Assembly (NCBI GenBank): GCA_018333785.1
Contig: JAGXSU010000058.1
Coordinates: 23,923-87,922 of the forward strand
Length of the DNA: 64,000 nt
Source of the DNA: Methylomicrobium sp.
GTDB taxonomy: Bacteria; Pseudomonadota; Gammaproteobacteria; Methylococcales; Methylomonadaceae
Reading direction: 5' to 3'
Positions 44,306-54,066 of this stretch are shown piece after piece. The notes beneath the pieces are model-generated. The model had not been told where the DNA came from and did no database searches. It saw only the letters and a program-made list of their open reading frames with translations. The position numbers and the translations under genes are program-made. The stretch's first letter is position 1. Each line of letters begins with the position of its first letter.

Positions 44306-45490
44306 TTATTTACTGATAATTTCCAATTGTACGCGACGGTTTTTGGCGCGGCCTTCTTCCGTTGCATTACTGTACATGGGGTTATTCAAGCCATAGCCCC
44401 TGGACGTAATATTGGATGAATTGGATTTTTCTACCAGGAAGTTTTTAACTGCTTCCGCTCTTCTGATCGATAAGCCCATGTTATGTTGAGCCGACCCGGT
44501 GCTGCTGGTATGGCCTTGAACTTCTATTTTGACATTCGGATGCTGCTGAATGGCGGCCGCAATATCTTCAAGTTCATGGAAATACTGGCGCTTGATTACC
44601 GCTGAATCGTTATCAAATTTGATATCGACTATCCAGCAGCCGTATTCGTTGACATGAGTACCGGGTAAGGTATTGGGACATTTATCATCGCAATCGTTGA
44701 TGCCGTCTGAATCGGAATCAAGTGTGGTACAAACCGGAACCGGGTTACCTTGCTTCAGGAAAACCTGTTTGACAAAGTCAGCCATGCCGTCGGCGCTGGC
44801 AATGGTTTCTGCATTAGTACTGAATCCGCAACCGGCAATATCGGAGAGTTGTTGCAACACCTGTTGCCCTGATTTCTCTTTATGATTGCCAACCCAAATT
44901 GAGTAGACGCAAAGCCTGTCGCCATAACGTTGTTTCATCGCTTTGACTTCGGCGACGCCGTTTGAATCCAGATTATGGCCGTCACTGAGTATGACAACGG
45001 CGATATCGCCGGATGTGCCCGCCAGATCTTCTGTTGTGCCGCTTAATCCGCTGGAAATGGGCGTACCACCGCTGGCGCATTTCAACGTATTGATGCCTGA
45101 ATCAAAAGTTGACTGGGAATAATCGGTAGGCGGGTAGTTGAGTTGGGTAAATCCCCAGGATAAACAATCGCCATAACCAAAGCTTCGAATGCTGGTGGTC
45201 ATCTTCAGGTTAGGAATCGTCAAATTCATCCGGTTCAGGATTTCCTTTTCGACGGAAAACTTGTTAGGAGTTGGCTGAGCGACATAGATAGAGCCGTGAT
45301 AGTCATCATTCATCGAAGAAGATGAATCATTGATAACAAAGAAATTATCGGCTTTTTGTATGTATTGCCCTGATGCTACCATCGGATTTAGATCTTGAGC
45401 CTGAAATGCCTCAAATGTACTGGTATGAGTCGCACATCCCGAAGCCAAGAGGCTTATGAATGCGGCTGTAAAAAGATTTTTCTTTTTCAT
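44306..45490 (-). CDS. vWA - thrombospondin-type-3 - OmpA lipoprotein
   Basis: A 394-residue lipoprotein (lipobox FISLLASGC). After about 50 residues a von Willebrand A domain has a MIDAS-like DSSSSM and a later IAVVILSDGHNLDSNG (about residues 50-250). A TSP3/calcium-type repeat follows (DSDSDGINDCDDKC, about 265-285). Then an OmpA-C domain with KIEVQGHTSSTGSAQHN, LSIRRAEAVKNFL and GRAKNRRVQLEI, which binds peptidoglycan. The combination suggests a wall-anchored protein with a ligand-binding head. Its genetic context shows no partner. Confidence 0.87.
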   Translation of the reverse strand: MKKKNLFTAAFISLLASGCATHTSTFEAFQAQDLNPMVASGQYIQKADNFFVINDSSSSMNDDYHGSIYVAQPTPNKFSVEKEILNRMNLTIPNLKMTTSIRSFGYGDCLSWGFTQLNYPPTDYSQSTFDSGINTLKCASGGTPISSGLSGTTEDLAGTSGDIAVVILSDGHNLDSNGVAEVKAMKQRYGDRLCVYSIWVGNHKEKSGQQVLQQLSDIAGCGFSTNAETIASADGMADFVKQVFLKQGNPVPVCTTLDSDSDGINDCDDKCPNTLPGTHVNEYGCWIVDIKFDNDSAVIKRQYFHELEDIAAAIQQHPNVKIEVQGHTSSTGSAQHNMGLSIRRAEAVKNFLVEKSNSSNITSRGYGLNNPMYSNATEEGRAKNRRVQLEIISK

Positions 45491-45916
45491 TATCGTATCT
45501 CTTTAGTTAACTACAACATTTAAAATGATGTCGTAACACTTCAAATACATAACATCACCCTACGTTGGTTATGAATTTATCGGGATTTATCAAACCTTCC
45601 ATAGCTAACAATGCCGCATTGCAGTAAAAGATAACCCAGTAAATTGATAACCTCCCCCTTGATGAAATTTCTGAAATCTTACGAAATGTCCTACATATAC
45701 CATGAGTCAAATTGAGGATTAAGGCTCATGAGGACTCGATTGTCGCATAAAAAAAGACCGTCTGAAAGTATGTATTATCGAGTAGGAAACTATTTAAAAT
45801 AATCGTTTAAAACGCTCAAAATATGCACTTTATTAGTGCGCAAATGTTCATTTTTGGCGCATTAAATTGCAAGGATGTGTGGCTTATGATTTTGTCATGA
45901 TGACCCAATCGCTCAA
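45491..45916. other. Non-coding gap, about 425 bases
   Basis: No supported gene. It should hold the promoter of the vWA-OmpA gene and the 3' end signals of the DUF4105 gene. AT-rich stretches (TTTAAAATAATCGTTTAAAA, about 45791) are present. Confidence 0.4.
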
Positions 45917-47794
45917 TCAAAAATACAGTCGATAACTGAATTGCGCCTGGTTGAAATCGTCATGATTATTCCAGCAGTGTTTTACCGAGAACCGTAAACC
46001 CTGATTTTGGCTCAGAACGAAATTGTGCTCCAGGCCGGCATGATAGAGATAGGAGCCGTCGATAAAAATTTTAGAATCAAATTCCAGTTGGCTGGTGCCC
46101 CATTTTGAGTAATACAGCTGACCCAGACTGATGCCCGTGCCCGGTTGAAGAGGATGATCGAAGTGCTCATTATGTTCCAGATGGGCATTGATGAAGCCGT
46201 AGCTCAGGCCGTTATCCAACCATGCATAACTCAATCCGGCACCGCCGTTAAGATAGCCTGACAATTTATCCTCTCCGTAATTTTGATAAGCCAGGCCAGT
46301 TGCTACTCGCCAGGAGATGGGCTGAAAAAAAAGATCACGGAGGCTGAGTGAAGTAATGCTGAGCAGTTCCAGTTTTTGCAAGCGATAACGGTTGTCTTCG
46401 TATGCGCGTGCGGTCAGATCAAAAAAGTTGATGGCTGCGCCTTTAAAATAACCGTCCGGGTTATCGAGCAGGTCATGGTAATTAAGCCGGTAACCGAGCT
46501 CAGCATAGGCTTTACCGTCATCAAAGCCGCCGCCCAGCATTAAGCGCTGCGAATTATGGCCGGTTTGCGGGGCGCTTGGGGCGACTATTTCCGGCTCAGT
46601 CTGGATTTCTTGAGGGTAACGGTTCAAGAGATTCAGCATGCTATAGCGGCGTTTGGCCGATTCCGCCGTTCTCTCTTTACCAATGGCTCGTTGGCTCATC
46701 AGTTGATAGGCGGCAGAGACCATTGTTTTCTGAAGGCTGATGGGCGCTTGAGTGAAGCTAAGGTTATCGGCAGCAGCAATATCATGCGATAGCTGTTCTA
46801 CGAGGGGTTGGTAATGCTGCGGTATGGACTTCAAAAGGCTTTTCAGTTTACCGGTTTGGGAGGGCCGGTAATGAACGGATTGAATAAATCCCCGGTCATG
46901 AATGGCTTGCACAATTTCCGAAGGTATTGCCGTGAGTGAGAATGATCCGGTTAATTGGCTGCCGGGCCTTGCGACTTCCAATAGTTCCAGCAAACGAAAG
47001 GAACAGTTTTCGGAGATATAAAAATAATCGAATTCGATGTCCTGGAGTTCCCAAAGGTGATTCAGTAAACGTTGCGTTTCTTCAGGTCTTAAATTCAGAT
47101 GGTATTCCCATAAATCCCTGTTTTCCATGAAGCTGTATTCTTTGATTTTTTGATAAAAAGGCATCAGCTGGAACAAGCCGGTGTAGCCTCCCGCCAAACC
47201 TTTGAACGCATAAAAAAGAGAATTATCGGTTTCATCGACAAGTGCGCCAAAGTTCAGCGCGTAAGCCAGCCAATCGGTATCGTTTTCATTTTCCGGCGGG
47301 TCCAGTCTCATCAAGGTATGTCCGAACATTGATGAGGGGCTGTTCAAATACGCTGATGCAAAGATCAGGCTGATGCTTTCGGTGTTCATTTCCTTACGCC
47401 ACTTTTCAAAGTTTGGGCAGTTAGTTTTTGCGAAATCGTGTGCTTCCTGCGTCAGTACTTTGGATAGCCATTGCAGTCGGGCCGGAAAGCGGCAGCTGGC
47501 GTGTTGATCGCCTTGTGTCGCAGCATCGGTTAATGCGGAAAGAGTAGCCGAAAGTTCAGCGGCAGGATTGTGTTTACCATCCGGTGCCAGGAAAAAACCG
47601 GGATCATCGACATAGCTTTGCCATTGGCCGCTTAATGGTTTGCGTTGATAATGGATCAGTGCCAGCCATTCCGGGCTTTCGGCCAATTGTTTTAGCGATG
47701 GGGAGGCATTTGTTTCTGCGTCGGCTTGTGAGTGAGCGCAGAAACAAAGGCATGCCGCAGCAGATAAGACGAGTGGGTTTAAATAATGAGACAT
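45917..47794 (-). CDS. DUF4105 (Lnb N-terminal-type) outer-membrane protein
   Basis: A 625-residue protein with a signal peptide (LVLSAAACLCFCAHSQA) and a DUF4105 domain at about 60-330. ISLIFASAYLNSPSSMFGHT holds a conserved His. FDYFYISENCSFRLLELLEV has a conserved Cys. These are the candidates for an NlpC-like Cys/His site. The C-terminal 230 residues are beta-rich (YAELGYRLNYHDLLDNPDGY) and end FSYRLYF, indicating a membrane barrel. The domain is related to the N-terminal part of Lnb, a lipoprotein N-acyltransferase, but activity here is unproven. Confidence 0.83.
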   Translation of the reverse strand: MSHYLNPLVLSAAACLCFCAHSQADAETNASPSLKQLAESPEWLALIHYQRKPLSGQWQSYVDDPGFFLAPDGKHNPAAELSATLSALTDAATQGDQHASCRFPARLQWLSKVLTQEAHDFAKTNCPNFEKWRKEMNTESISLIFASAYLNSPSSMFGHTLMRLDPPENENDTDWLAYALNFGALVDETDNSLFYAFKGLAGGYTGLFQLMPFYQKIKEYSFMENRDLWEYHLNLRPEETQRLLNHLWELQDIEFDYFYISENCSFRLLELLEVARPGSQLTGSFSLTAIPSEIVQAIHDRGFIQSVHYRPSQTGKLKSLLKSIPQHYQPLVEQLSHDIAAADNLSFTQAPISLQKTMVSAAYQLMSQRAIGKERTAESAKRRYSMLNLLNRYPQEIQTEPEIVAPSAPQTGHNSQRLMLGGGFDDGKAYAELGYRLNYHDLLDNPDGYFKGAAINFFDLTARAYEDNRYRLQKLELLSITSLSLRDLFFQPISWRVATGLAYQNYGEDKLSGYLNGGAGLSYAWLDNGLSYGFINAHLEHNEHFDHPLQPGTGISLGQLYYSKWGTSQLEFDSKIFIDGSYLYHAGLEHNFVLSQNQGLRFSVKHCWNNHDDFNQAQFSYRLYF

Positions 47795-47866
47795 GCCAGG
47801 CTTTACAGCTTCTCAGTTAACCCTGGGCTGGTAATTGACTTCATGGCGTAAGAGCCTTGCGTCAGA

Positions 47867-47897
47867 CAGCCGGGTTATTCGGTGAATAGCCCGGCTG
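47867..47897. other. Long hairpin between envelope genes
   Basis: CAGCCGGGTTATTC and GAATAGCCCGGCTG form a 14-pair stem (one G-U) with a three-base loop. It lies between the start of the DUF4105 gene and the end of the DUF3015 gene. No T-run follows on either side, so an mRNA-end structure or attenuator is possible. Confidence 0.6.
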
Positions 47898-47961
47898 ATC
47901 TGGTCTGTAAGCGGTCTAAAAACGAGTCCTGGATCTATGCCTGAGGAATGCGTGATTCAGG

Positions 47962-48444
47962 TTAAACCGCGTATTTAGCTAAGCGGGCATCGTTTTTCAT
48001 CAGGACGAAGAGGGTGTCAACAACGTGCTCTGCAGTTACGTTTTCAGACGGGAATAATTTTTCAAAATTAGCATGAGCCATTTCAGCGAAAACAGTACGA
48101 TCCTGTTTTTCTATGCCGAATACGACCGCTACAGTATCCAGCGCTTCACCGTTGCCTTTGGCGACATCTTCGGAGAACTCGGTCATGATTTGCGACACGG
48201 TCATCGCATTCTTGCCTGAATAAGTGAGCCGTCCACGGGTTGAACAGCCGTTCGTACCGCTGGTCATGCCGAAGGTGTTGTTGCCAAGCGAACTGTTAAA
48301 TGTCGAGGCCATAAAGTGGTAGCCTGCGCCCGCTTTGCCTTCAAAAAGCATATTTCCCCAGCCGCAGTTGGGTCCGCCGGGTGCGTCAGCGAATGCGGAT
48401 GAAGACACGCTTATCAAAATAGTTACCAGGGCTAGTTTTTTCAT
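47962..48444 (-). CDS. DUF3015 periplasmic protein
   Basis: A 160-residue protein with a signal peptide (MKKLALVTILISVSSSAFA). GGPNCGWGNMLFEGKAG and TFGMTSGTNGCSTRG are signatures of DUF3015, including the two conserved Cys that may form a disulfide. The C-terminal half is helical. Function unknown. It begins about 80 bases from the lipA end, facing the same way. Confidence 0.88.
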   Translation of the reverse strand: MKKLALVTILISVSSSAFADAPGGPNCGWGNMLFEGKAGAGYHFMASTFNSSLGNNTFGMTSGTNGCSTRGRLTYSGKNAMTVSQIMTEFSEDVAKGNGEALDTVAVVFGIEKQDRTVFAEMAHANFEKLFPSENVTAEHVVDTLFVLMKNDARLAKYAV

Positions 48445-48524
48445 AATCTACTCCGTGTTTGAAAGAAAATTGCAACAATAAATAAAACGCTTCAGATTTA
48501 TCGTTAAACAACGCTAGCTTAGCG

Positions 48525-49493
48525 CTAGACAGAATTCTCGACAATAGTTTTCGCTTGTTGATCTGCATGATAAGACGAGCGAACCAATGGCGCACTGGCG
48601 ACATTTTTGAATCCCAGTGATTTTGCATGCTCACCCAGTTCATCGAATTCCTGAGGGGTCAAATACCGTTGCACAGGAAGATGTGATTTGCTGGGAGGCA
48701 GGTATTGACCAAGTGTCAGCATGCTGCAATTGTGATCGATCAAGTCCTGCATGACCTGAATCACCTCGTCTTTCGTTTCGCCAATGCCCAGCATCAGTCC
48801 CGATTTGGTGGGAGTGTTTGGCGCGGCCTCTCTGTAATCTTTGAGCAATTGCAGGGAGCCTGCATAGTCGGCACCGGGACGTGCTTGTTTGTAAAGTCGA
48901 GGTACGGTTTCCAGATTATGGTTAAACACATCGCAGGGTTGTTCGCTCAAAATGCCGATGGCTTTAGCAATACGCCCGCGAAAATCCGGCACCAGAATTT
49001 CAATTTTGGTGTGCGGGGTCTGCTCTCTAATGGCTTTGATGCAGTTCGCAAAATGACCCGCGCCGCCATCACGTAAATCATCTCTGTCCACGGACGTAAT
49101 GACCACATATTTTAAGGCCATGGCTTTGATTGTTTTAGCCAGATGCTGCGGTTCATCCTGGTCCAGCGGCAACGGCTTGCCGTGCGCGACATCGCAGAAC
49201 GGACAGCGGCGTGTGCAAAGATCGCCCATGATCATGAAGGTAGCCGTACCGTGTTTAAAACATTCGGCAAGATTTGGGCAGGCGGCCTCTTCGCATACCG
49301 TGTGCAGATTGTTTTCTCTGAGCAGCTGTTTGATGCGATTGACCTCTTCGCCAGCCGATAACGAGACTCTGATCCAGTCTGGTTTGCGCAAGGTTATTTC
49401 AGCCGGTTCGACTTTAATGGGGATTCTCGATAACTTTTCTACATTGCGTTGATGAGATTCCGGAGTAAGCCGGGAGGGGGCTTGATACGTCAT
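48525..49493 (-). CDS. lipA: Lipoyl synthase
   Basis: A 322-residue radical-SAM enzyme that inserts two sulfurs into protein-bound octanoyl groups. The auxiliary cluster Cys lie in [13 protein letters not shown]. The radical-SAM motif is [36 protein letters not shown] and an end [14 protein letters not shown] complete the family. The start is fixed by a four-base ATGA overlap with lipB at 49490-49493; the longer frame to 49670 is rejected. It is the last gene of the wall/lipoylation block. Confidence 0.97.
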   Translation of the reverse strand: MTYQAPSRLTPESHQRNVEKLSRIPIKVEPAEITLRKPDWIRVSLSAGEEVNRIKQLLRENNLHTVCEEAACPNLAECFKHGTATFMIMGDLCTRRCPFCDVAHGKPLPLDQDEPQHLAKTIKAMALKYVVITSVDRDDLRDGGAGHFANCIKAIREQTPHTKIEILVPDFRGRIAKAIGILSEQPCDVFNHNLETVPRLYKQARPGADYAGSLQLLKDYREAAPNTPTKSGLMLGIGETKDEVIQVMQDLIDHNCSMLTLGQYLPPSKSHLPVQRYLTPQEFDELGEHAKSLGFKNVASAPLVRSSYHADQQAKTIVENSV

Positions 49494-50098
49494 GATGTCA
49501 GTGCCTCTGAAATGAAGTGGGCAACGGGTATGGCAAGTTCCTGCGTGGTGATGTCTACGCCGAAATCTGCTAGCTGGGTTACGGTCAATCCGGCATAGCC
49601 GCATGGATTGATCCGTGTGAAAGGACTTAAGTCCATCCGGTTGTTCAGGCTGAGTCCGTGGTAACTGCAATTGTTTTTGATGCGCAGGCCGATTGAGCCG
49701 ATTTTTTTGTCATCAATATAAACGCCTGGCGCTTCGGGTTTGGCGCAAGCGCTTATGCCGTACTGGGCGAGCGTATGGATGATTGCCTGCTCTAATAGCG
49801 TCACCATCTGGCGAGCGGCCATAGAATGATGTTTTGTATCAATCAAAGCATAGAGAACGAGCTGACCGGGTCCGTGATAAGTGACTTGGCCGCCCCGGTC
49901 AGTGCGGATGACCGGGATATCGCCCGGGTCTAGCACATGTTCCTGTTTGCCGTTAAGACCTAAGGTATAAACGGGGGAATGCTCGACAATCCAAAGCTCA
50001 TCCGTTGCTAGCGGGTTCCGGTTCAAAGCGAATGCCTGCATGGCCTTAAAAACCTCTTCATAAGGCTGTTGACCCAGAAAACGGAGTATGGGCTGCAT
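49490..50098 (-). CDS. lipB: Octanoyl-ACP:protein octanoyltransferase
   Basis: A 202-residue enzyme that moves octanoyl from ACP to lipoyl domains. [20 protein letters not shown] is the LipB signature. Catalytic Lys lies in [14 protein letters not shown] and Cys in [24 protein letters not shown] is also conserved. It overlaps lipA by four bases and follows the YbeD gene by 13 bases. Confidence 0.96.
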   Translation of the reverse strand: MQPILRFLGQQPYEEVFKAMQAFALNRNPLATDELWIVEHSPVYTLGLNGKQEHVLDPGDIPVIRTDRGGQVTYHGPGQLVLYALIDTKHHSMAARQMVTLLEQAIIHTLAQYGISACAKPEAPGVYIDDKKIGSIGLRIKNNCSYHGLSLNNRMDLSPFTRINPCGYAGLTVTQLADFGVDITTQELAIPVAHFISEALTS

Positions 50099-50111
50099 GC
50101 AGGGTCGCGAA

Positions 50112-50378
50112 TCAGAGTGCCATCAACACATGAGGCGAGTCAGTGAGGTCTTGATAGATCGCATCCAGTTGTTGTTTACTGGTTGCGGTAATCGTAACCG
50201 TGACAGCGGTGTATTTTCCACCTTTACTCGGACGCGATTGAACCGAATTTTCGTGAATATTTTCTACATGCCTGCGTACAATTTCCACGACATGCAAATC
50301 CAGTTCAATAGTGCTAGTCCCCATCGCTTTAATGGGAAATTGACAGGGGAATTGTAATACGGACTCTTGTTCGCTCAT
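50112..50378 (-). CDS. ybeD: YbeD/DUF493 family protein
   Basis: An 88-residue cytoplasmic protein of the YbeD family, with an ACT-like alpha-beta fold. QFPCQFPIKAMGTS, SKGGKYTAVTVTITA and LDAIYQDLTDSPHVLMAL match. It usually lies between dacA and lipB, as here. The start is set by a TAATG overlap with the transaminase gene at 50376-50380; the 16-residue upstream extension is rejected. Function is not settled, possibly allosteric. Confidence 0.92.
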   Translation of the reverse strand: MSEQESVLQFPCQFPIKAMGTSTIELDLHVVEIVRRHVENIHENSVQSRPSKGGKYTAVTVTITATSKQQLDAIYQDLTDSPHVLMAL

Positions 50379-51223
50379 TATTGTGCTTTTTTGAATGCTT
50401 GATAAAGTTGATTCATTTTGTACCACAGCGGGCCGGGTTTACCGTCGGCAATATCAGCGCCATCCAGATTGACAACAGGAATAATTTCCCGGGTCGAGCT
50501 GGTGAGCCAAATTTCACTGGCTGATTTCAACGCTTCGAATGCAATGATGTCTTCACAGTATGATATGGCGTTGGCTTCGGCAATTTCAAGAATCAAATCA
50601 CGGGTGATGCCTGGTAAAATTTCAGGGCCTTTAGGAGGGGTGACTAAAACCCCGTCCAGCACGATAAAAATATTACTGGCCGCACCTTCAGTCACATAAT
50701 CTTCTTTGACCAGGATCGCTTCAGCGCAGCCTTGGTCGACAGCGGCCTGTCTTTGCAGAATGTTGGCCAGCAATGTAATTGCTTTGATGTTGCAGTGTCC
50801 CCAACGACTGTCTTTAACGGTGATTGCTTTGACACCTTGTTCCAGATTAGGTAAAGGAACAATCGGTGAACTCATCGCAAAAACGGTAGGGACAGTAGGA
50901 TTGGGGAACGCATGGTCGCGTTTGGGCGCTACACCCCGTGTCACCTGAAGGTAGATGTATTGGTCCTGATCCGGCGTCAGTAACGGTTGTAATAGTTCTG
51001 ACCATTGCTCACGGCTGTGCGGGTTGGCCAGACGGATGCTGGAAAGACTGTTTTCCAGTCTTTCCAGATGCTCCTGCATACGGAACAAGCGACCGGAATA
51101 GGCCGGGATGACTTCGTATATACCGTCTCCGAATAAAAAACCACGGTCAAGAACCGAGACTTTTGCTTCGTTCAGCGGCAGATATTCACCGTTCAAATAG
51201 ACAGTTTTAGTATCAATTATCAT
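50378..51223 (-). CDS. dat: D-amino-acid transaminase (class IV PLP enzyme)
   Basis: A 281-residue fold-type IV aminotransferase. SVLDRGFLFGDGIYEVI marks the class. The PLP Lys is in HCNIKAITLLANIL. TEGAASNIFIV and ASEIWLTSSTREIIPV complete the site. Its position between dacA and ybeD, and the four-base overlap with dacA, point to D-alanine/D-glutamate supply for peptidoglycan rather than branched-chain metabolism. This is inference from context. Confidence 0.88.
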   Translation of the reverse strand: MIIDTKTVYLNGEYLPLNEAKVSVLDRGFLFGDGIYEVIPAYSGRLFRMQEHLERLENSLSSIRLANPHSREQWSELLQPLLTPDQDQYIYLQVTRGVAPKRDHAFPNPTVPTVFAMSSPIVPLPNLEQGVKAITVKDSRWGHCNIKAITLLANILQRQAAVDQGCAEAILVKEDYVTEGAASNIFIVLDGVLVTPPKGPEILPGITRDLILEIAEANAISYCEDIIAFEALKSASEIWLTSSTREIIPVVNLDGADIADGKPGPLWYKMNQLYQAFKKAQ

Positions 51224-52404
51224 TTTTTTACCAATAAGATAGCGGCATCATAAATTCTTCGGAACAGGTTGCCTTTTTCGATGGTAGACAAGGCGATCAG
51301 TTTTTGGTCTGCTATCACTTCGCCCGCCAGGCTCACGTTGACTGATCCCAGTGCGTCCCCGGCTTTTACAGGTGCAAAAATTTTCTGGTCGAAGTTCATG
51401 ACCGCTTTCAGGTCTTTGTATTGGCGGCGCGGAATGGTGACATACAAATCATCAGCCAGTCCAAGTTGCAGTAATTTTTCGTCACCTTTCCAAACGCGTG
51501 TCTCTTTGAGAGGTTCATGGTCCTTATAAAGGTGATGAGTCTCGTAAAAGCGAAAGCCGTAATTCAGTAATGTGCGGTTTTCAGCCGTGCGTGCGCGCTC
51601 ACTTTGCGTTCCCATAGCGACCGATATCAAACGCATATTGTCGCGGACTGCGGATGCAACCAGACAAAATCCGGCCTCTTCGGTATGGCCTGTTTTAACA
51701 CCATCAACCGTTTCATCGGACCACAGCAATTTATTCCGGTTACGTTGCGTGATTTTGTTATAGGTGAATTCCTTCAAAGAGAACCATTTGTAATATTCAG
51801 GATATTCTTTGATGAGCGCGCGGGTCAAAATCCCCAGGTCACGGGCGCTGGTATAGTGCTCCGGGTTGGGGAGTCCCATGCTGTTGGTGAAATGAGAATT
51901 GGTCATGCCGAGTCTTGCCGCTTGCTGGTTCATCATTTCCGCAAAGGTGGACTCATCACCGGCGATATGTTCCGCCAACGCCACGCTGGCATCATTACCG
52001 GATTGAATGATCACACCATGCAGAAGCTCACTGACCGTGACTTGTTTATTGACTTCGATAAACATGCGTGAACCCGGAGTGCGCCAGGCATTAGGGCTGA
52101 CATTGACATTTTCTTCCAGCTGCAGATGGCCCTTAGCTAACTCATTGAACGCGACATAGACCGCCATGATTTTGGTCAGGCTCGCCGGTGGCAGTCTGCT
52201 GTCGGCGTTATTTTCGGCCAGAACACGTCCGCTGTTGGCATCAAGGAGAATATGCGCAGTTGCCGCAATTGCCGGTGGAGGCGGAATCAGGATTTTATCT
52301 TCACCTTGCCCTTCGGCGGCGGCTAATGTCAGAGGTGGAAAGGCCATCATGAAGGCGACAACGATAAATAAATACAGGGCTCGGTCTATCTGTAAAAGTG
52401 TCAT
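51220..52404 (-). CDS. dacA: D-alanyl-D-alanine carboxypeptidase (PBP5-like)
   Basis: A 394-residue penicillin-binding protein that trims the terminal D-Ala. SxxK is in RLPPASLTKIMAVYV, SxN in GVIIQSGNDASVALAE, and KTG in DGVKTGHTEEAGFCLVASA. A signal peptide (FIVVAFMMAFPPLTLAAA) precedes it. A C-terminal beta domain and an amphipathic end (LFRRIYDAAILLVKK) match PBP5 membrane attachment. Overlaps dat by four bases. Confidence 0.95.
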   Translation of the reverse strand: MTLLQIDRALYLFIVVAFMMAFPPLTLAAAEGQGEDKILIPPPPAIAATAHILLDANSGRVLAENNADSRLPPASLTKIMAVYVAFNELAKGHLQLEENVNVSPNAWRTPGSRMFIEVNKQVTVSELLHGVIIQSGNDASVALAEHIAGDESTFAEMMNQQAARLGMTNSHFTNSMGLPNPEHYTSARDLGILTRALIKEYPEYYKWFSLKEFTYNKITQRNRNKLLWSDETVDGVKTGHTEEAGFCLVASAVRDNMRLISVAMGTQSERARTAENRTLLNYGFRFYETHHLYKDHEPLKETRVWKGDEKLLQLGLADDLYVTIPRRQYKDLKAVMNFDQKIFAPVKAGDALGSVNVSLAGEVIADQKLIALSTIEKGNLFRRIYDAAILLVKK

Positions 52405-52534
52405 CTTTTTAAAAACTTAAGCTATTGGAAAGGTTGCGTTATTGTACCAGTGATTGGCCTGAAATGACGGGTCAAGTTTCATTTCGGCAATTCCCGGATT
52501 GATGTTAAAAAGGCTATGTCCGCGTTAATAGTAG

Positions 52535-52857
52535 ACGTCGCCCCGGCAGGGATTGCCGGGGTCCAGAAGCCATGGATGGGTTTACGGCTTTCCCTACAAG
52601 GCTTGCATCTCCCCTCAAAACTTCATTAAAAGCTCAAACAGGGAATTTCTGTTCATTGGGTCTGGCCGATGCGGCATTTTGCCGCGCTCAATAGCCTCTA
52701 AATAATCAAAGTATACCCATCGCAGATTGAAATTCGGCACCGGGGTGCCCGTCAAAGGGCGCTGTAAAACCATCCATGTAGAAGGCTCTATGCCAGCATC
52801 CATGCTGACAAAGCCTTTGCCGAGCAACCCGTTGCCTCCTTAGGCGCTGCCGAAATT
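52535..52857. repeat. REP palindrome plus ORF-like repeat in the dacA-mltB gap
   Basis: CCCCGGCAGGGATTGCCGGGG (52541-52561 in this order) is a REP core, followed by AGAAGCCATGGATGG. From 52615 to 52857 a second repeat runs on the minus strand. Its 5' part (52728-52857) matches 63872-64000 and both copies keep a frame reading GKGFVSMDAGIEP... and RPLTGTPVPNF. The frame continues only here as NLRWVYFDYLEAIERGKMPH. Whether the 70-residue ORF is expressed is unknown; repeat origin is more likely. No gene otherwise lies in the 537-base gap between dacA and mltB. Confidence 0.7.
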
Positions 52858-52941
52858 TGAAGTGAGAAAGGTTTATTTCTTTTCAGTCAAAGGTTAATGA
52901 TCATGACGTTATCAATTCACGAATCTTAACCCTTTCATTTA

Positions 52942-54066
52942 TCAGAGCGGTTGGGTCCGGGTCACCTGTTGGCGATTGGTCAGCGCCTCACTCAGCTGAA
53001 AGACGGCCATGGCATAAAGCGGACTGTGATTGTAGCGGGTAATGACAAAGAAATTTTCAAGGCCCAGCCATAAATCGTCGCCATGAGTTTGCTCGAACGC
53101 CAGGAGCTTGACCGGAAGACTGGCGGGTAAACTGGCTAGCGGCTGAACTTGGTACGCTTTAAGTTTGCCGACTGTGGTATCGGTTTTGAGTGCGCTGTTT
53201 AACAAGGTTCTGTGTTTTTGACCATCAGCCGTTGCCTGATAAGCAATAGCTTGGCCTTCTTTCCATTTGTGTTTGGCAAAATAATTGGCGACGCTGGCAA
53301 TGGCATCAGCCGGGTTATTCCATATATCCCTCCGACGGTCATTTTCAAAGTCGGCTGCAAAAGACCGGTAACTGCTGGGCATGAACTGGGGTAAGCCCAT
53401 CGCGCCGGCGTAAGAACCCACGGGCTTTAGCGGATCCATGTTTTCTTCGCGGCACAGCAGTAAAAACTGTTCCAGCTCGCCGGTAAAAAAGGGGCTGCGC
53501 TTTGGGTAGTGGAAAGCCAAAGTTGATAACGCATCAATAACCCGGTAACTGCCTTTGTTGCTGCCGTATTGGGTTTCGACACCGATAATGGCAACAATGA
53601 CTTCTGCAGGCACCCCGGTTTGTTGTTCAACTCTTCTCAATGTCTCGCTATTAGCCTGCCAAAACTTCAGACCACCATCAATGCGGGCTTCGGTCATAAA
53701 AATCTTGCGGTATTTGTGCCAAGGCATCGCCTCGGCGGGCCGGTTCATGGCATCGATAATCTTGGATTGCATGGACACGGAGTTAAACAATTGATTTAAA
53801 GCCGGTTCATCAAAGTGATGTTTTGTTACCATTTTTTTGATGAAGGCGTTGACTTGCTCCGGATTGCCAAGAGGAGTGACAGTGGCCGGTTCGGGTTGAT
53901 CTGCCAGAGGTTTGGCTGCGGAGGCTTTTTGTTCAACCGGCGCCGGTTCCTGAATAGGCGTTGCTGCCGCTGATTTTGTCCGGTCTGGGAGAGTTGAACA
54001 GCTGCACAGAATTAAACCGGTAATACCTATCAGTGAGGATGCTTTTATTTTATTTATCATGGTCAA
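52942..54066 (-). CDS. mltB: Membrane-bound lytic murein transglycosylase B
   Basis: A 374-residue lipoprotein (GITGLILCSC). The SLT-like domain has the catalytic Glu in VAIIGVETQYGSNKG, then YRVIDALSTLAFHYP, GAMGLPQFMPSSYRSFAADF, DIWNNPADAIASVANYF. It cleaves glycan strands with 1,6-anhydro product (family knowledge). It overlaps rodA by four bases, an arrangement usual for mrdB-mltB. Confidence 0.94.
   Translation of the reverse strand: MTMINKIKASSLIGITGLILCSCSTLPDRTKSAAATPIQEPAPVEQKASAAKPLADQPEPATVTPLGNPEQVNAFIKKMVTKHHFDEPALNQLFNSVSMQSKIIDAMNRPAEAMPWHKYRKIFMTEARIDGGLKFWQANSETLRRVEQQTGVPAEVIVAIIGVETQYGSNKGSYRVIDALSTLAFHYPKRSPFFTGELEQFLLLCREENMDPLKPVGSYAGAMGLPQFMPSSYRSFAADFENDRRRDIWNNPADAIASVANYFAKHKWKEGQAIAYQATADGQKHRTLLNSALKTDTTVGKLKAYQVQPLASLPASLPVKLLAFEQTHGDDLWLGLENFFVITRYNHSPLYAMAVFQLSEALTNRQQVTRTQPL

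Noticed and set aside
49494..49670. Longer N-terminus for LipA
   Set aside because: It lies within lipB in another frame; the ATGA overlap fixes the start at 49493.
52615..52827. 70-aa ORF on the minus strand as an independent gene
   Set aside because: Most of its 5' half is repeated at the window end; kept as part of a repeat, with the coding possibility noted as a finding.
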